In this document: positions 26,001 to 36,732 of the stretch, piece by piece
How the letters are laid out: each line of letters starts with the position of its first letter
How positions within the stretch are numbered: the stretch's first letter is position 1
DNA from: Gymnorhina tibicen
Taxonomy: Eukaryota > Chordata > Aves > Passeriformes > Artamidae
DNA length: 64,000 nucleotides
Assembly (NCBI GenBank): GCA_013399875.1
Contig: VXAZ01004545.1
Coordinates: forward strand, 97,447-161,446
Direction of reading: 5' to 3'
Notes under the pieces: generated by a model
Database searches by the model: none
The model's input: only the letters and a program-made list of their open reading frames with translations
Told to the model about the DNA's origin: nothing
Position numbers and translations under genes: made by a program

Positions 26001-26764
26001 GAATGAATCTAAGACCATTTCTGTGTTTTGAGTTGGATGTAGTTCATCAGTGAAAGGAAATCTAGGACAGCCAGGAACTTTTCCATGTCTAAGGTGGTTT
26101 CAGTTTTGTCTTTGTCTACCAACACCATCTCCATCTTACTTGTGTTTGTCTTCAGTCAGATGTTAATCAATAAATTTGTCTTCTACTGCTGATGAAAATA
26201 GGCTGACCAATAGAGAATATTGGCCTGTGACAAACATGAACATGGATATTGGACTCATGCTCAAGTTTGTCTGATTTCTGCTTACAGGTCTTGATCAGGA
26301 CCAGACAAAACTAAACATGAACCTGTGCATGGAGAGATTCTGTCACAGATCTGTCATCAACCTCTAGTCACTGTGCATGAAGTATTAAGACAAATGATGT
26401 CTCAGAAAATAATACCTAAATCCTTGCATGCTATCACTCTCAATCACGTTTTTTAACAGAGGCTGTGTGTCCTAAACTGCTTTATTCTCGTATAGAGACA
26501 TGCATTGGAGACGTTGCATATACTACAGACTTCGGGGATTGTCACTTAAGTGACTGAAGATCACTTCTCTTATTGTTCTGATATCTATCATAAGCATTTC
26601 TTTTTCCACGCCAGCAACTAAGCCATACTCAGCCACTTCCTCACTTCCCCATAGTTGGATGGAGGAGAGAATAAGAAGTGAAAAAGCTTGTGGCTTAAGA
26701 TAAAGACAGTTCAATAAGTAATGAAAAAGTTGTGCAAAAAGGTGAATGAAAACCAGGAATTCAT
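23089..26764. other. unique AT-rich non-coding DNA
   Basis: No gene is recognised. About 24300-24520 is a GC-richer patch with an 85-codon plus-strand open frame (24285-24542) that I cannot assign. The rest is AT-rich with no clear repeats. Confidence 0.55.
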
Positions 26765-27183
26765 TCACCTCTTCCCATGGGCAGGTAGGTGTTCAGCCAC
26801 CTCCAGGAAAGCTGGGCTCCATCGTGTATAATGCTTTCTCGGGAAGACAAACACCATCACTCTGACCATCCCCTCCTTTCTTTTTCTTCCCACAGTTTTA
26901 TATGCTGAACATGACCTGTCTGGTCTGGAATAACCCCTTGAGTCAGTTGGGGTCAGCTGTCCCCTCCCAGGTGTGTCCTCTCTCAACTCCTTGTGCACCC
27001 CCAGCCTGGCTGCTGGTGGGGTGGGCTGAGGAGCAGAAAAGGCCTTGGTTCTGTGTAAGCCCTGCTCAGCAGTAATGAGAATGTCCCTGTGTTATCAACA
27101 CTGTTTCCAGCACAAATACAAACCATAGCCCTGTACAAGATACTGTGATGAAAATTAACTTTCCACCAGCCAAAACCAGTGCA
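26765..27183 (-). mobile_element. avian ERVL-type LTR fragment, minus strand
   Basis: The segment matches a widespread avian ERV LTR in reverse orientation. Landmarks on the plus strand are GCTGGGCTCCATCGTG, GGGAAGACAAACACCATCAC, TTGGGGTCAGCTGTCCC, GCAGAAAAGGCCTTGG, GTGTTATCAACACTG and a terminus CCAGCCAAAACCAGTGCA at 27183. On the minus strand 26896-26903 reads ATATAAAA, a good TATA box, which sets the orientation: U3 at the higher coordinates, promoter reading leftwards. The side beyond about 26765, expected to hold the downstream (R/U5) part, is missing, so this is a truncated solo LTR. No retroviral coding sequence flanks it. The exact left border is uncertain. Confidence 0.85.
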
Positions 27184-27318
27184 TCATTTTATGATACATG
27201 CAAAGATAATTATGGCTCTCACCTCTCAGATAAATAGATGTTGGTTCCAAGGAAGATTAAGGTCAAAGCTTTCCTGACTGCAAAGGAAAAACTGTATTGC
27301 TGAGAAGAGAATAGCAAG

Positions 27319-27525
27319 ATCACAGAGTCAGCAAATCGAAGGCTGGTTCAGGTCAGAGGGAGCCTTAATGACCATGTGGTTCCAAGCCCCATGCCATGGG
27401 CAGGGAGACCTCCCAAGAGACCAGGCTGGTCAAAACCCCATCCAACCTGGTCTTGAACACCTTCAGGGATGGAGCATCAACAATTTCTATGGGTAATTGG
27501 TTCCAGTGCCTCACTACCCTCTGGG
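27319..27525 (-). mobile_element. CR1 LINE 3' fragment, minus strand
   Basis: ATCACAGAGTCAG (tail), CCATGCCATGGGCAGGGAGA, CCTCCCAAGAGACCAGGCTG, CCCCATCCAACCTGGTCTTG and TTCCAGTGCCTCACTACCCT are in the order expected for a reverse-complement CR1 3' end. About 200 bp remain. It lies 136 bp from the LTR fragment. Confidence 0.93.
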
Positions 27526-30500
27526 CTGCATCACTGCATGTATTTGTCTTTTAATAACAAAATGGAAAATGACCAGCCATTCTTAATATATATTAGCATG
27601 TCTTTCTGCATGCATGAAAGTGCTCAGTAAGGAGAATAGAAATACACCAGCAGATGAACATGCTCTCTCTCTATGCTTGGGAGAGGCATGGAAACAGTAT
27701 CACATCTACAGAATCAGATCTGATTCCCTGTGGTACTGCATGTCATTTGGGGTTGACTTAGAATGAAATATAAGCACAAAACTGGTAAATCAAGAGGGCA
27801 AAAAAATGGCAAGGAAGTATAATTTAAAATTAACAATTACCTCCAGTGTTTCAAGATTTTGAAACTTGCCAAAAAAAAAAAAAAAAGGAGGGAATGTCAC
27901 AATATTTTGTGGGTCAGACAAAACCTTCTTTTTTCAATTTGTAGACATTTAATAAATTTGTAAACCAATTTATTTGCTAAAGAAAACAGGTTGTGGGAGT
28001 GGTTTGCAGAGTGTTCTCAGAGTGTTGTGTTCCACTTTGCACAATCTTCTCCTTTTACGCTTGCCTCTATCAGAATCTCTCAGTCTATATATTTTTGCAA
28101 TCTATATATTTTTAGACTTAGTGAATGTATTTCATGCTTCATACTGCTTAATATTAGAAGAGAGAAACATTAGCCTAATTGCAGATATTAACTGACATCT
28201 GAAGATACTGTTCATTTTCACACCATCTCTTGTCTCCTCACGTGTTCTATCTTCCATAAAGTTGAAATATAAATAGCTTTTTAGATACGTTTCTTGAATG
28301 AGAAAAAAAAAATTCATAGATGTACATTTTTTATAAAAATACCAACCGTGGCTTGAGATTTGATGCCATGGTCATGAATCATATACAATAACATTGTAAA
28401 TGAGATAACTGCAACATTTTATTCTCTAGGCAAAGTTAGTAGATTTAGTGCAACTCTAGCAAGATGTTGTACCTGACATTTCCCTATTTCTTTCAGAAAA
28501 GCCTTCATAAATCCTCAACTTGCATATTGGACCAGATTAAGTCCCAGCAGAGAAATCCCAGATTTAGTGGTTTTAATTTCCTAAGTTACTGAGTAGGAAC
28601 CAAATTTATAACTGTAGTCAAATTTGACTTGGATACCCTATCAGGTTTCTTTGTTATTCACAGCCAAAAAATTTCCTAATAAAAGAAACCTACCAATATT
28701 CCAAACAAATGTTAGCTTACAGTGTGTCCAAAACTGTATGCAAAGTGCCCCGATTTTTTTATTTTACTTTTTTTTCTATTTATTTTTCTGTGATTCTTGG
28801 AAGCGACTTAATATAGAATTGTCTTTCTTTAGTTGTCAATGACCTTTATAGACAATAATTATTTATGTACTAGAATGTACGTTTTTGACGATTTCCCCGG
28901 TGTCTCGCTTTTCAGTGCAGAGGTCTCAAACAGTACTGATATCCTTGAAGGTCTCCTGCTGACTTGGTCTGTTATTAAAACACTGGGACACTGTGCTCTC
29001 TGTAGAACTTTGGATATCTGCAAAAGGAAAGACAGTGTCTAGAGACAAAATATGCAGGCAGATTTTAACAGCGACCTCATAGGATACCGCAAATATGTCT
29101 TAACTTCCGGAAGTCTACCATCATTATTTAAGAAACCCCTTTTTCTTCCACAGACAGCCGAAGTATTTCAGTGGTGCAACCTCATGTACAGAGACTTTTT
29201 CCTCTTCAGTGCACACAGGTGTGGTCTCTTCTATTAATGTTGCATAGCTACGTGTTCTTCTTGGGTCATTCTTGCACCCCATTGCCTTGTGCAGGTTTAT
29301 GTTACTTATGAGAGTGGAACAGAAACATTTTAGGCAAAACATCCCCATAAAGTCAAGATACTTAACCATTTAAAATATTATATAGAAGTTCATAAATTTC
29401 TTCTATTAATTTATCTTTAGCTTCAGATTAGCATTCAGTTTTGGGGCACCTACTAGACATTTAAGGAGACCTAATTTTTCTGACTACATTTTCTGTTTTA
29501 TAAGCAGTCTACTTCATCACAGGGAAATATTTAAAACTAACTGCATTTTTAACACAAAGGTAATCTGTCCTTTTGAAATATTTCACATACAAAGATTAAT
29601 AAATTACACATGTTGCTATAGCAACTATGAATCAAAGTATAGTAAGTCTAGACAGTGCTATTCATGCCCTTTGAAAAGAAAATCAAATGTAAATATCAAG
29701 TTTCTGTTTCATACTGCCTAGAATAATTTAGTAAAAATTAAAACAATAGTGATTTATTTTGCCCTGGTCTGAGTGCTTGCAGAATTAATTTTAAAGGCTC
29801 ATGTTTAAGCACCCACGTTTTTTTCTGTGTGTGTTAACATGTTATGATCTCAGATTTTTTATCATAGGTGTCCCTTATGGGCCTATTTAAAGTAATTCTG
29901 ATTCAACAGTGACATGAAAAAAATCATTAGTATAATGATCAGCTATTTCTTAATCAATAATAGACACAAGTGGTTTTCATTTACCTATGGGACAGAAAAA
30001 TGTGAAATGTCCTTGAAAATAAATTGGCTCCCTTTATTACTTTATTAATTTTATAGAAAGTCTAGGATGAAATCTATGCCTTTAAGTCAGCTTTGTTACC
30101 TCAAGTGATGGTGGTGACTCAGTCTACGAAAAGGACTGACTAGGTAAAAACCTGATGAGCCACATACCACTTCTCTTTTACAGTTCACTAGGTGCTTTGT
30201 TTGCATTTGCAAAATAAAAAGGCAAGTGTTTTAAAAATTGTTTCCAATTAATTTATATTATTTGTGAAGAGTGTGACAGGTGGGAAAGGTTCTAGTGAAA
30301 TAGACCAAAATAAGAGGAAGTGTCTGTCATGGATTTTGAGTGCTGCTCAGTAATTATTTGTTGCATCAGCAAAGGCATGAAATGGTTTCCCCATGAGAAC
30401 TGTGACTCCTGAGCTTAGAAAAATCTCTGCCCCGGGAGTGAGTGACAATGAAGGAGATTACAACATAATATCCACTCATGAGTGGTGTGGAAAAAGTGAA

Positions 30501-31619
30501 TGAAGAATTACTGTTTCTTCTCACGGTATGAAAACAAGGGAGCATCAAATGAAATAATAAGACAGTATTTTCAAAATAAAGAGGAAATTGTTTTTCAGTA
30601 AATGTGTAAAGTTCTTTCCACAGAGCACATGAATGCCTGGAGATTACAAAGATTATAACGATTGCCTGAAGATGTTCAAAGCAATTGAACAATGAATTGG
30701 GAAAAATTGAGTGTGCTTGGTTAAACACAGAGATGAGACATTTGGCTCAGGAGGTCCTGCAGTTAAAATCATGGAGACTGGAAGGGGTTTTGGAAAAGTT
30801 TTGTTTTGTAATAATTCTGTTTCTTAGACTTCTCCTTAGGTGGTCCCTGTTAACCATTTTCAGAGAAGGCTTACTGTGCATTATAGATAATAGGTGTGAC
30901 CTTGTAAGGAATTTTTTAATCTGTTTATTATGTCAAGCAGTTATAACAAAATTGAGAGAAGAGAATAAAAGAGAGGGATTTAAAGGGGATTTAAAAGTAT
31001 TTTTAAAAGAAAATTGTGCATTCTAGCAGCACCTTATCCTATCAACTTAGTAAGCTTTTTTTTTGTACTTTTCTCCAGGAGCTTGTGTTTGGTGGTTTTG
31101 ATCTCCATAAAGGCAGGAATAGAATCCATACTGCTCTAAAATTAGTGGGAGGCTTAGGACTTTTTCCCCTCAGAAATATTGGATCCAATTTTCTATATCC
31201 AGAAGACCTAGTCAGTGGAATGTTTGGGAAAAGTACATTTTTGCAAAATGTATTCAGTATATATTCTTTATCTGTTTCTTCTGGAAAGGATAAAATTTGG
31301 TGATGTACTCAACATTCAGTTGAAAATTTGGAATATATGGTCAAATTATAGGGCACTTTCTAGGAGCTAATACACAGCTAAGCTGTGAGTAATTGAAAGC
31401 TAGACCCACATGTCACTTACATGATGAGTTTTGCTAGCTGGAAACGGTGAGAGTTCCAGAGAGCACAGAACCCTTATGGAGATAAGCTGGGAAGACCTAC
31501 AGTTTAGTACTTAACCTTGACTTCTCCTTACATTAGCCTTCTGTTCTGCCTTGACAGAAATGGGACAGAAAGAATGAGGGTGAAAAATGAGATTTCAATA
31601 AAAAAAAATCCAGGGTGTG
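27526..31619. other. unique AT-rich non-coding DNA with small sequence features
   Basis: No gene is recognised. 27711-27726 is a perfect 16-bp palindrome (GAATCAGATCTGATTC). 27871-27886 is an A16 run. At 31079-31303 an acceptor-like pyrimidine tract precedes a 75-codon open frame, discussed as a weak candidate exon. Other open frames (for example 30366-30728 minus and 30685-31026 plus) overlap each other or lack support. Confidence 0.55.
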
Positions 31620-31662
31620 GTTTCTTTTGAGTCACAGTTGCTTGCTGTGACTCAAAAGAAAC
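31620..31662. promoter_or_regulatory. perfect 18-bp hairpin with two AP-1 (TRE) sites
   Basis: The left arm GTTTCTTTTGAGTCACAG (31620-31637) and right arm CTGTGACTCAAAAGAAAC (31645-31662) are exact reverse complements around a 7-base loop TTGCTTG. Each arm contains TGAGTCA / TGACTCA, the consensus bound by Fos/Jun AP-1 dimers. The stem is too short for a normal microRNA precursor. A regulatory role is inference; a template-switch duplication that copied one arm is an equally good explanation. Confidence 0.6.
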
Positions 31663-33124
31663 TTGTTGCTGGAATGAGCATTTACTTAGTGCTGCATCCC
31701 TGCCCACACTTTTTGACCAATTTGTAAAGTGTAAACGTAGTAATATCAGTATATTAATCCCGTAGAATTCAGTTTAGCAAGAATTATTTTGTCGTTGTAA
31801 GTGTTTGACTAGTCCTACTGACAAAAGTACATTATGGAATAAGAGAATTCTATCTATATGCATATATGTGTACATACAAATAAATAAAAGAAGTAGATGG
31901 GATGGAAAGAAAGAGACAATAAATGAAAAAGCCTAGGCTGCCCATATAGCTGAAAATATACAAGATGTTTTCTTCAGATGAAATACCATTTTCTAGGAGT
32001 AGCTAAGTAAAAACTCTTTTCTTCTGCATTTTCCAAAGCTACGTGGTCTGGTACTCTGACCTTGAAAAGGCACATCCAGGAGTTCCCTGGTAAATTTATC
32101 CCAAATAATTAAGAGATGAGGTAAGCAATTTCTGGCTGGGCAGAAAGGGTTGAGGGTGGGGATGGTGTTTCCCTACTCAGAGTGTGTTGGTGGAGCTAAC
32201 ACCAGTCTCAGACTCAATAGTCCCATCTGTCAGGCATGCACAATTTCCAGCTCTCAGTTAAGTGGATGAATTTTAGATATTTCCTGGGAATATGGCTCTT
32301 CCATGATTTTCAGGTTTGTGCTGGGGAATCTGGGTGTTTACTGAATCCTTTTGTTTCATTGATAGAAAGAAACAAGGCTGGGACACCAGTGCCAGTTCTG
32401 TAATCTCTGACTCCCTGCCAGGATTTGTCACAACACACTATACTTCAGTATCACCAGAACTTGTATCACCAGAACAAAGCGTCCTGGTTTGTAGATATTT
32501 CAAGATCATTTTAAGATTGCCTGAGTGTGTTCAATAATAGCCACACACAAAAAAAAAATTTGATATCAAATTCCTACCTGTGAATCAAATCCCCAAACTC
32601 TCTTTTCTTCCTGATCAGGCAACTCAGCTGTATCTGGTTTCTGCAAGGACTCTGCTGTCAAAAGAAGCCACACTCATTTTTACCAGACCCTTGTTGAATC
32701 TGTAAAGTACAGTTACTGTTTGAGGCTCAAAATGAAAATTCCTTGAGGTGAGAACTGTACCTGACTCTGTGTCAATACTGTTTGGATTCTTGAAGCAATT
32801 TATCATCTAAACATTTTTTTTGAGTTCTTGGACAGCATAATTTGAGGAAGGAGGGTATTTTTTATTGACTTTGCTCAAATCTGCATTATAGATCTAGCAG
32901 ATACTTTTGCTTTCTTTAACCTTTAGCAGAGCGGGGCACCCGGGTATTCCATATCACTGAACCATACTAATGTAGTATACTTGATGGGGAAGGTTCCTAT
33001 GTCCACTGAGAAAGAAGCAGTCTCTTCAGGACAAGATTAATTGTATACCAATTAAGTGAGGAAAGTACTTCCAAAAATCATCTGACATACCTTAGATTTT
33101 TTCCTTGTAGTACTTGTTTTTGAA
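31663..33124. other. unique non-coding DNA
   Basis: No gene or large repeat is visible. 32448-32477 is a 15-bp tandem duplication (GTATCACCAGAACTT then GTATCACCAGAACAA). Confidence 0.6.
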
Positions 33125-33400
33125 TTTAAGCAACCTACTCTAACCCTGCTGGATGCCTTGAATTACCTCCCTGTCCTCCATGTGCCATCCATAGGAGTCT
33201 CTGTTCCATGATCTTTGCAGACACAAGAGGTAAGGTTGGCAGGTTGGTAATTTCCAGGGTCCTCTTTTGTACCCTTTGTAAAAATGGGTGCAATATTTCC
33301 CTTTTTTGCAGTCAGCTGGGACTTTGTCATGATTTTCTGAATATCATGGAAAGTGGCTTGGCAAATACATCAGCCAATTCCCATGGACTGAAGTGTGCAG
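33125..33400 (-). mobile_element. CR1 LINE ORF2 reverse-transcriptase fragment, decayed
   Basis: Translating the minus strand from about 33310 to 33230 gives IFTKGTKEDPGNYQPANLTS. This fits the conserved CR1 reverse-transcriptase segment in which a KKG...DPGNYRPVSL-type motif follows the finger region. The plus-strand string AAAGTGGCTTGGCAAATACA also matches the expected antisense of that ORF. The fragment is short, has substitutions in the motif (Arg to Gln, Val-Ser to Ala-Asn) and lies outside any complete ORF, so it encodes no active enzyme. It is not continuous with the other CR1 pieces downstream. Confidence 0.85.
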
Positions 33401-33939
33401 AATTAAGTGTCTAAAAGTGTCCTATCTAAGTGAGAAAATGATGAATCCTCTGCTATGTGTTTGTTTCAAGAGTTATCACATCTATGTCAAAAAGGATTCC
33501 AAGAAAATAACTTTTAAGCGGCGGTGCCCAGAGAAAACCTGCAAAAAGTGCAATAGACATATTTTTAATGGGAATCTTGGTCAATATTCAGTGGTCTTTT
33601 TTATTATTTGTAAAAGGAATCGATGGTAGATTTGGGATTTTTATTCTTATTAATACAGTTCTATACATTCCTGTGTAGACCTGGGTCTGTGATTGCACAA
33701 AGGCAGTTTCCTTCCTCAAAATTCTGATTCTGCCTTTCTAGCTAGACAATACAATAATAAATTGCAGAAAAGGGATAGGAATCATATTTCAGGAAAAAAA
33801 GTTAACCATAAAACTAGTGGAGGACTGTAGCTGGAATGGTTGTGTGACTCTATGGATGGAAAACATGAATATGGGGAAAGATTTCCCCCCTTTACCTTTA
33901 GGGGTAGATCTGACAAATATCTGAAGTGAAAACTTAAAA
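33401..33939. other. unique non-coding DNA
   Basis: No recognised feature. The plus-strand open frame at 33393-33629 has no identifiable product. The later part may include older, unrecognisable CR1 sequence leading into the next fragment. Confidence 0.5.
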
Positions 33940-34020
33940 CAGGTCCTGGATTGTGATGGAAATAGAGACTAGAAGACTTTTGAGGTCCCTTCTAACAGCT
34001 CTATACTTACATAATGATCT
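33940..34020 (+). mobile_element. diverged CR1 LINE 3' tail, plus strand
   Basis: GACTAGAAGACTTTTGAGGT followed by CCCTTCTAACAG matches the plus-sense CR1 terminus (…GACTAGATGACCTTTTGAGGTCCCTTCCAAC…). The octamer tail is decayed. The upstream limit is uncertain and the element may extend to about 33820. Confidence 0.65.
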
Positions 34021-34084
34021 CATCACGGAAGATCTTGGATGTGGAAAAAGGATAATTAGATTATTATAGGATAATTTAAGTTAA

Positions 34085-34437
34085 AAATTGTCTCTAGAGG
34101 TCTACTGATCCAAAATCCTGCTTCAAGGTTAGACCAGGTTGCTCAGGGTTATGTCCGGAGGAATTTGAGTATTTCTACACTTTCCCCCAACAACCTGTTT
34201 CGGTGCTTATTCTTTGCTTCTCTGTCATGGGAAAAAAGCCACTTTTTTCTTTTATTTGGTTTGATACTTTCTCCTGCTGCTGCAGATTGACACCATTGCC
34301 TCTGATTATTTTTCTGTGCATGACTGAGAACACTCTGGCTCTGTCTTCTGTAGATTCCCCTGTAGGTAGTTGAAGACTGATTAGATAGACTTCTCCAGTG
34401 TAAGAAAACCCAGCTCCCTCTACCTCTCCTTCTATGA
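34085..34437 (-). mobile_element. CR1 LINE 3' fragment, minus strand, diverged
   Basis: TAGACCAGGTTGCTCAGGGT, CAACAACCTGTTTCGGTGCT and, near the end, CAGCTCCCTCTACCTCTCCT line up in order with the antisense of the CR1 3' region. Substitutions and small insertions are frequent, so it is an older copy than those at 22 kb or 60 kb. The 3' end lies at the low-coordinate side. Confidence 0.8.
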
Positions 34438-36524
34438 AACTTGCTGGAGTGACAGATGTGTGTTTGCTACCAAGAGCACTTTGGCTATAAATAAAATCTC
34501 TTGAGCTTTCAGTCTGGGCAAGAGATAACTGGGTGCTTTTGATAGGTGTGCTCTGTGACCTTGCCTTTTAACACTTTTCTTTGAATGCTTAAACAGGGAA
34601 AAGAAACAGTTTTTTGGTTGCATGGTATCGGGAATGAAAAGTAATTTAAAAAAGTATCCTAGGCAGAAGAGTAGAACAATTAAAAGCTCTGAGCTCATAC
34701 TCTCTGGAAATGCAAAAGGTAATTGAAAGAAGCCTCCCAAAGGGAATTTCATATAATGCTTGTCCTATATCTGCTAGCAACATGAGTCAGTAAATGGAAG
34801 ATAATCTGAAGGTTGCCACCTTTAGCATTTGCTTTATTTTGCTCTGTGCAGAATGTGATATATTCAGCAGTTTTGAATTAAATAGACAAGGCTGAATGCA
34901 GCACAGTAATCCAGAGGACTGGGAGGGTTACTATGAGAACTATATAATGTTACCACTATTTTCAGGGACTTCAAGGTATTGCTGATGGGAGGCAGGGAAG
35001 CCAAATCTTGCAGAGAGTGAGGAGCCAAGTTGCTGATAAAAGAAAAAAAACAAGCGAAAAAACCGTATTGGTGACTTGGTGTGGGACAGGAAAAATAGAG
35101 ATTCAGAGGACTACCATAAGCAAAGCAAGCTGGATTTGCCATGAAAATAATGTCTTAGTCCAAAGTGTTTTGACTACACTTTGGTGGTAACTAGGAATCC
35201 AAATGAGCACAAACATAATAGAAAACAGAACTGTAAAGAGCAAAAAATTCACTACTGCACAAGTGATCTAAAAAGTGAGGTTATTTCTGACAACTTTAAA
35301 ATAAATGGTTTAACCCCTAATTTTGCCATAATTCCTCTTTTTTTAAGAAGGAGAAGAATTACAGAAGGGGCAGTCATCTGGAGAGAAGCTTGAGGATGCT
35401 GTCCAGGGGTAAGAAATCTCTCAGAAAAGTACATACTAGAGCAATAAAGGCTCAGATGTCTCATGATTTGGCATCTCAAACCTTGGACCTGAAGACTCAA
35501 AGCTTTCAAGCAAAGAGGTGATAACCAGTCATTTTTCATCACTGAACAGAATGAGGAATACTAAAACTTAAATACTTTTGTGCTGTTGAGAATTACAAAA
35601 TTTTATTGCAGGGCCATAAGGTGGTTAAGTACAGTGTCAAGATTAAAAAAAAAAAAGTTTATCAGTCAAAAGGTTTTGAGGCCTATGGACGCTTGTTTCT
35701 CTTTCCATTGCTAAGCTGCCATACATGAGGTAAAGAGGGAACATAGTCAATGCTAGGCAGAGCAGGAGGCAGGATTTTTCTTGTTACTCTCACCATTTTT
35801 CTTGTTACTCTCACCATTTCCTTACTTTCTGAACTTAGGGGTGCCACTCTTGCTTAGTGTCGTTGCTATGGACACGTCCAGATTCCGATGCAATCAATGG
35901 AGGGCTTCTTCTGGTCTCTTCTCACCAGAGCATTGTCAGCGTTGCTCTCACACAGCACTAGGATCATCTCTAGCTGACCCCTCCAAACAGAATCAATAGT
36001 TTTGTCTGCAATTTATTGCTTCTGTACCTTAAAAGTTTTCTTCATTCTCTTAGGCCTTAGCTGTAAAGTGGATGTAGGATTTTTATTTGTCTCTTCCAGT
36101 GTTGTCTTTGCCTTTTGAAAGTCTTAAATGGTTTTGTTTGTTTTTCTGTTTGCTTGCTAAAGCCTGTTTGTGATTGCTGAGGATCTGAGTCCTGTAAACA
36201 GGCTTTGGAAGTTCTTCCTGAAATCAACTCTTGTTCTTTATCTGCTTATGAGTTCAGCAAACATCTTTCCACAAGGTCACACACCCATTTGACAGTTGTT
36301 ATTAAAGCAGCCTGATCTTATTTATGACGCAGCTTTTGAAAAAGGCTGTGTTATTAAGTGTATCCTTGCACCATATATTACTTCATTTTAATGCTTTAAT
36401 TTGCTTTGGTGTGTGTAGGTAGGAGTTGCTTACTAGAGATATATTTCTTACACCTCCTTCTCCTCTTTTTTCTCCTGTTTGCAGCCCCCCATACACTGTT
36501 GCCTGTACTGTCCAGTGTATCCTG
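34438..36524. other. unique non-coding DNA with a short tandem duplication
   Basis: No gene is recognised. 35774-35815 is a perfect two-copy tandem duplication of a 21-bp unit (ATTTTTCTTGTTACTCTCACC). Several overlapping open frames (34432-34752 minus, 35252-35542 minus, 35181-35393 plus) show no recognisable product. Confidence 0.6.
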
Positions 36525-36732
36525 GGTTTTGGTTTTTTGCAGATTTTTCTTGCTAGGCAGGTTGTTTTTTGGTTTTTCATTTGTTTGTTTGGTTTGATTT
36601 GGTTTGATTTGGACATTTTGTTTGTTTGTTGGTTTTTGTTTGCATGTTTGGGTATTTGTGGGTTTTGTTTGTTTGGGTTTTTCTTGTTTTGTTTGTTCTT
36701 GTGTGTGTGGTTTTGTTTGTTTGCTTGATTTT
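36525..36732 (+). repeat. G/T-rich low-complexity tract
   Basis: About 200 bases on the plus strand are built mainly from TTTG, TTTGG and GTTT units, with a local duplication of TTTGGTTTGAT (36589-36610). The strand asymmetry is extreme: A and C are rare. Open frames on both strands here (rich in Phe/Cys/Gly or in Lys/Gln/Thr/Asn) are composition artefacts. Confidence 0.9.

Noticed and set aside
30366..31026. 120-codon minus and 113-codon plus frames that overlap
   Set aside because: Neither is recognised, they overlap each other only at their ends, and no supporting splice or start context was seen.
31620..31662. Hairpin considered as a microRNA precursor
   Set aside because: An 18-bp stem with a 7-base loop is shorter than a typical precursor and has no lower stem.
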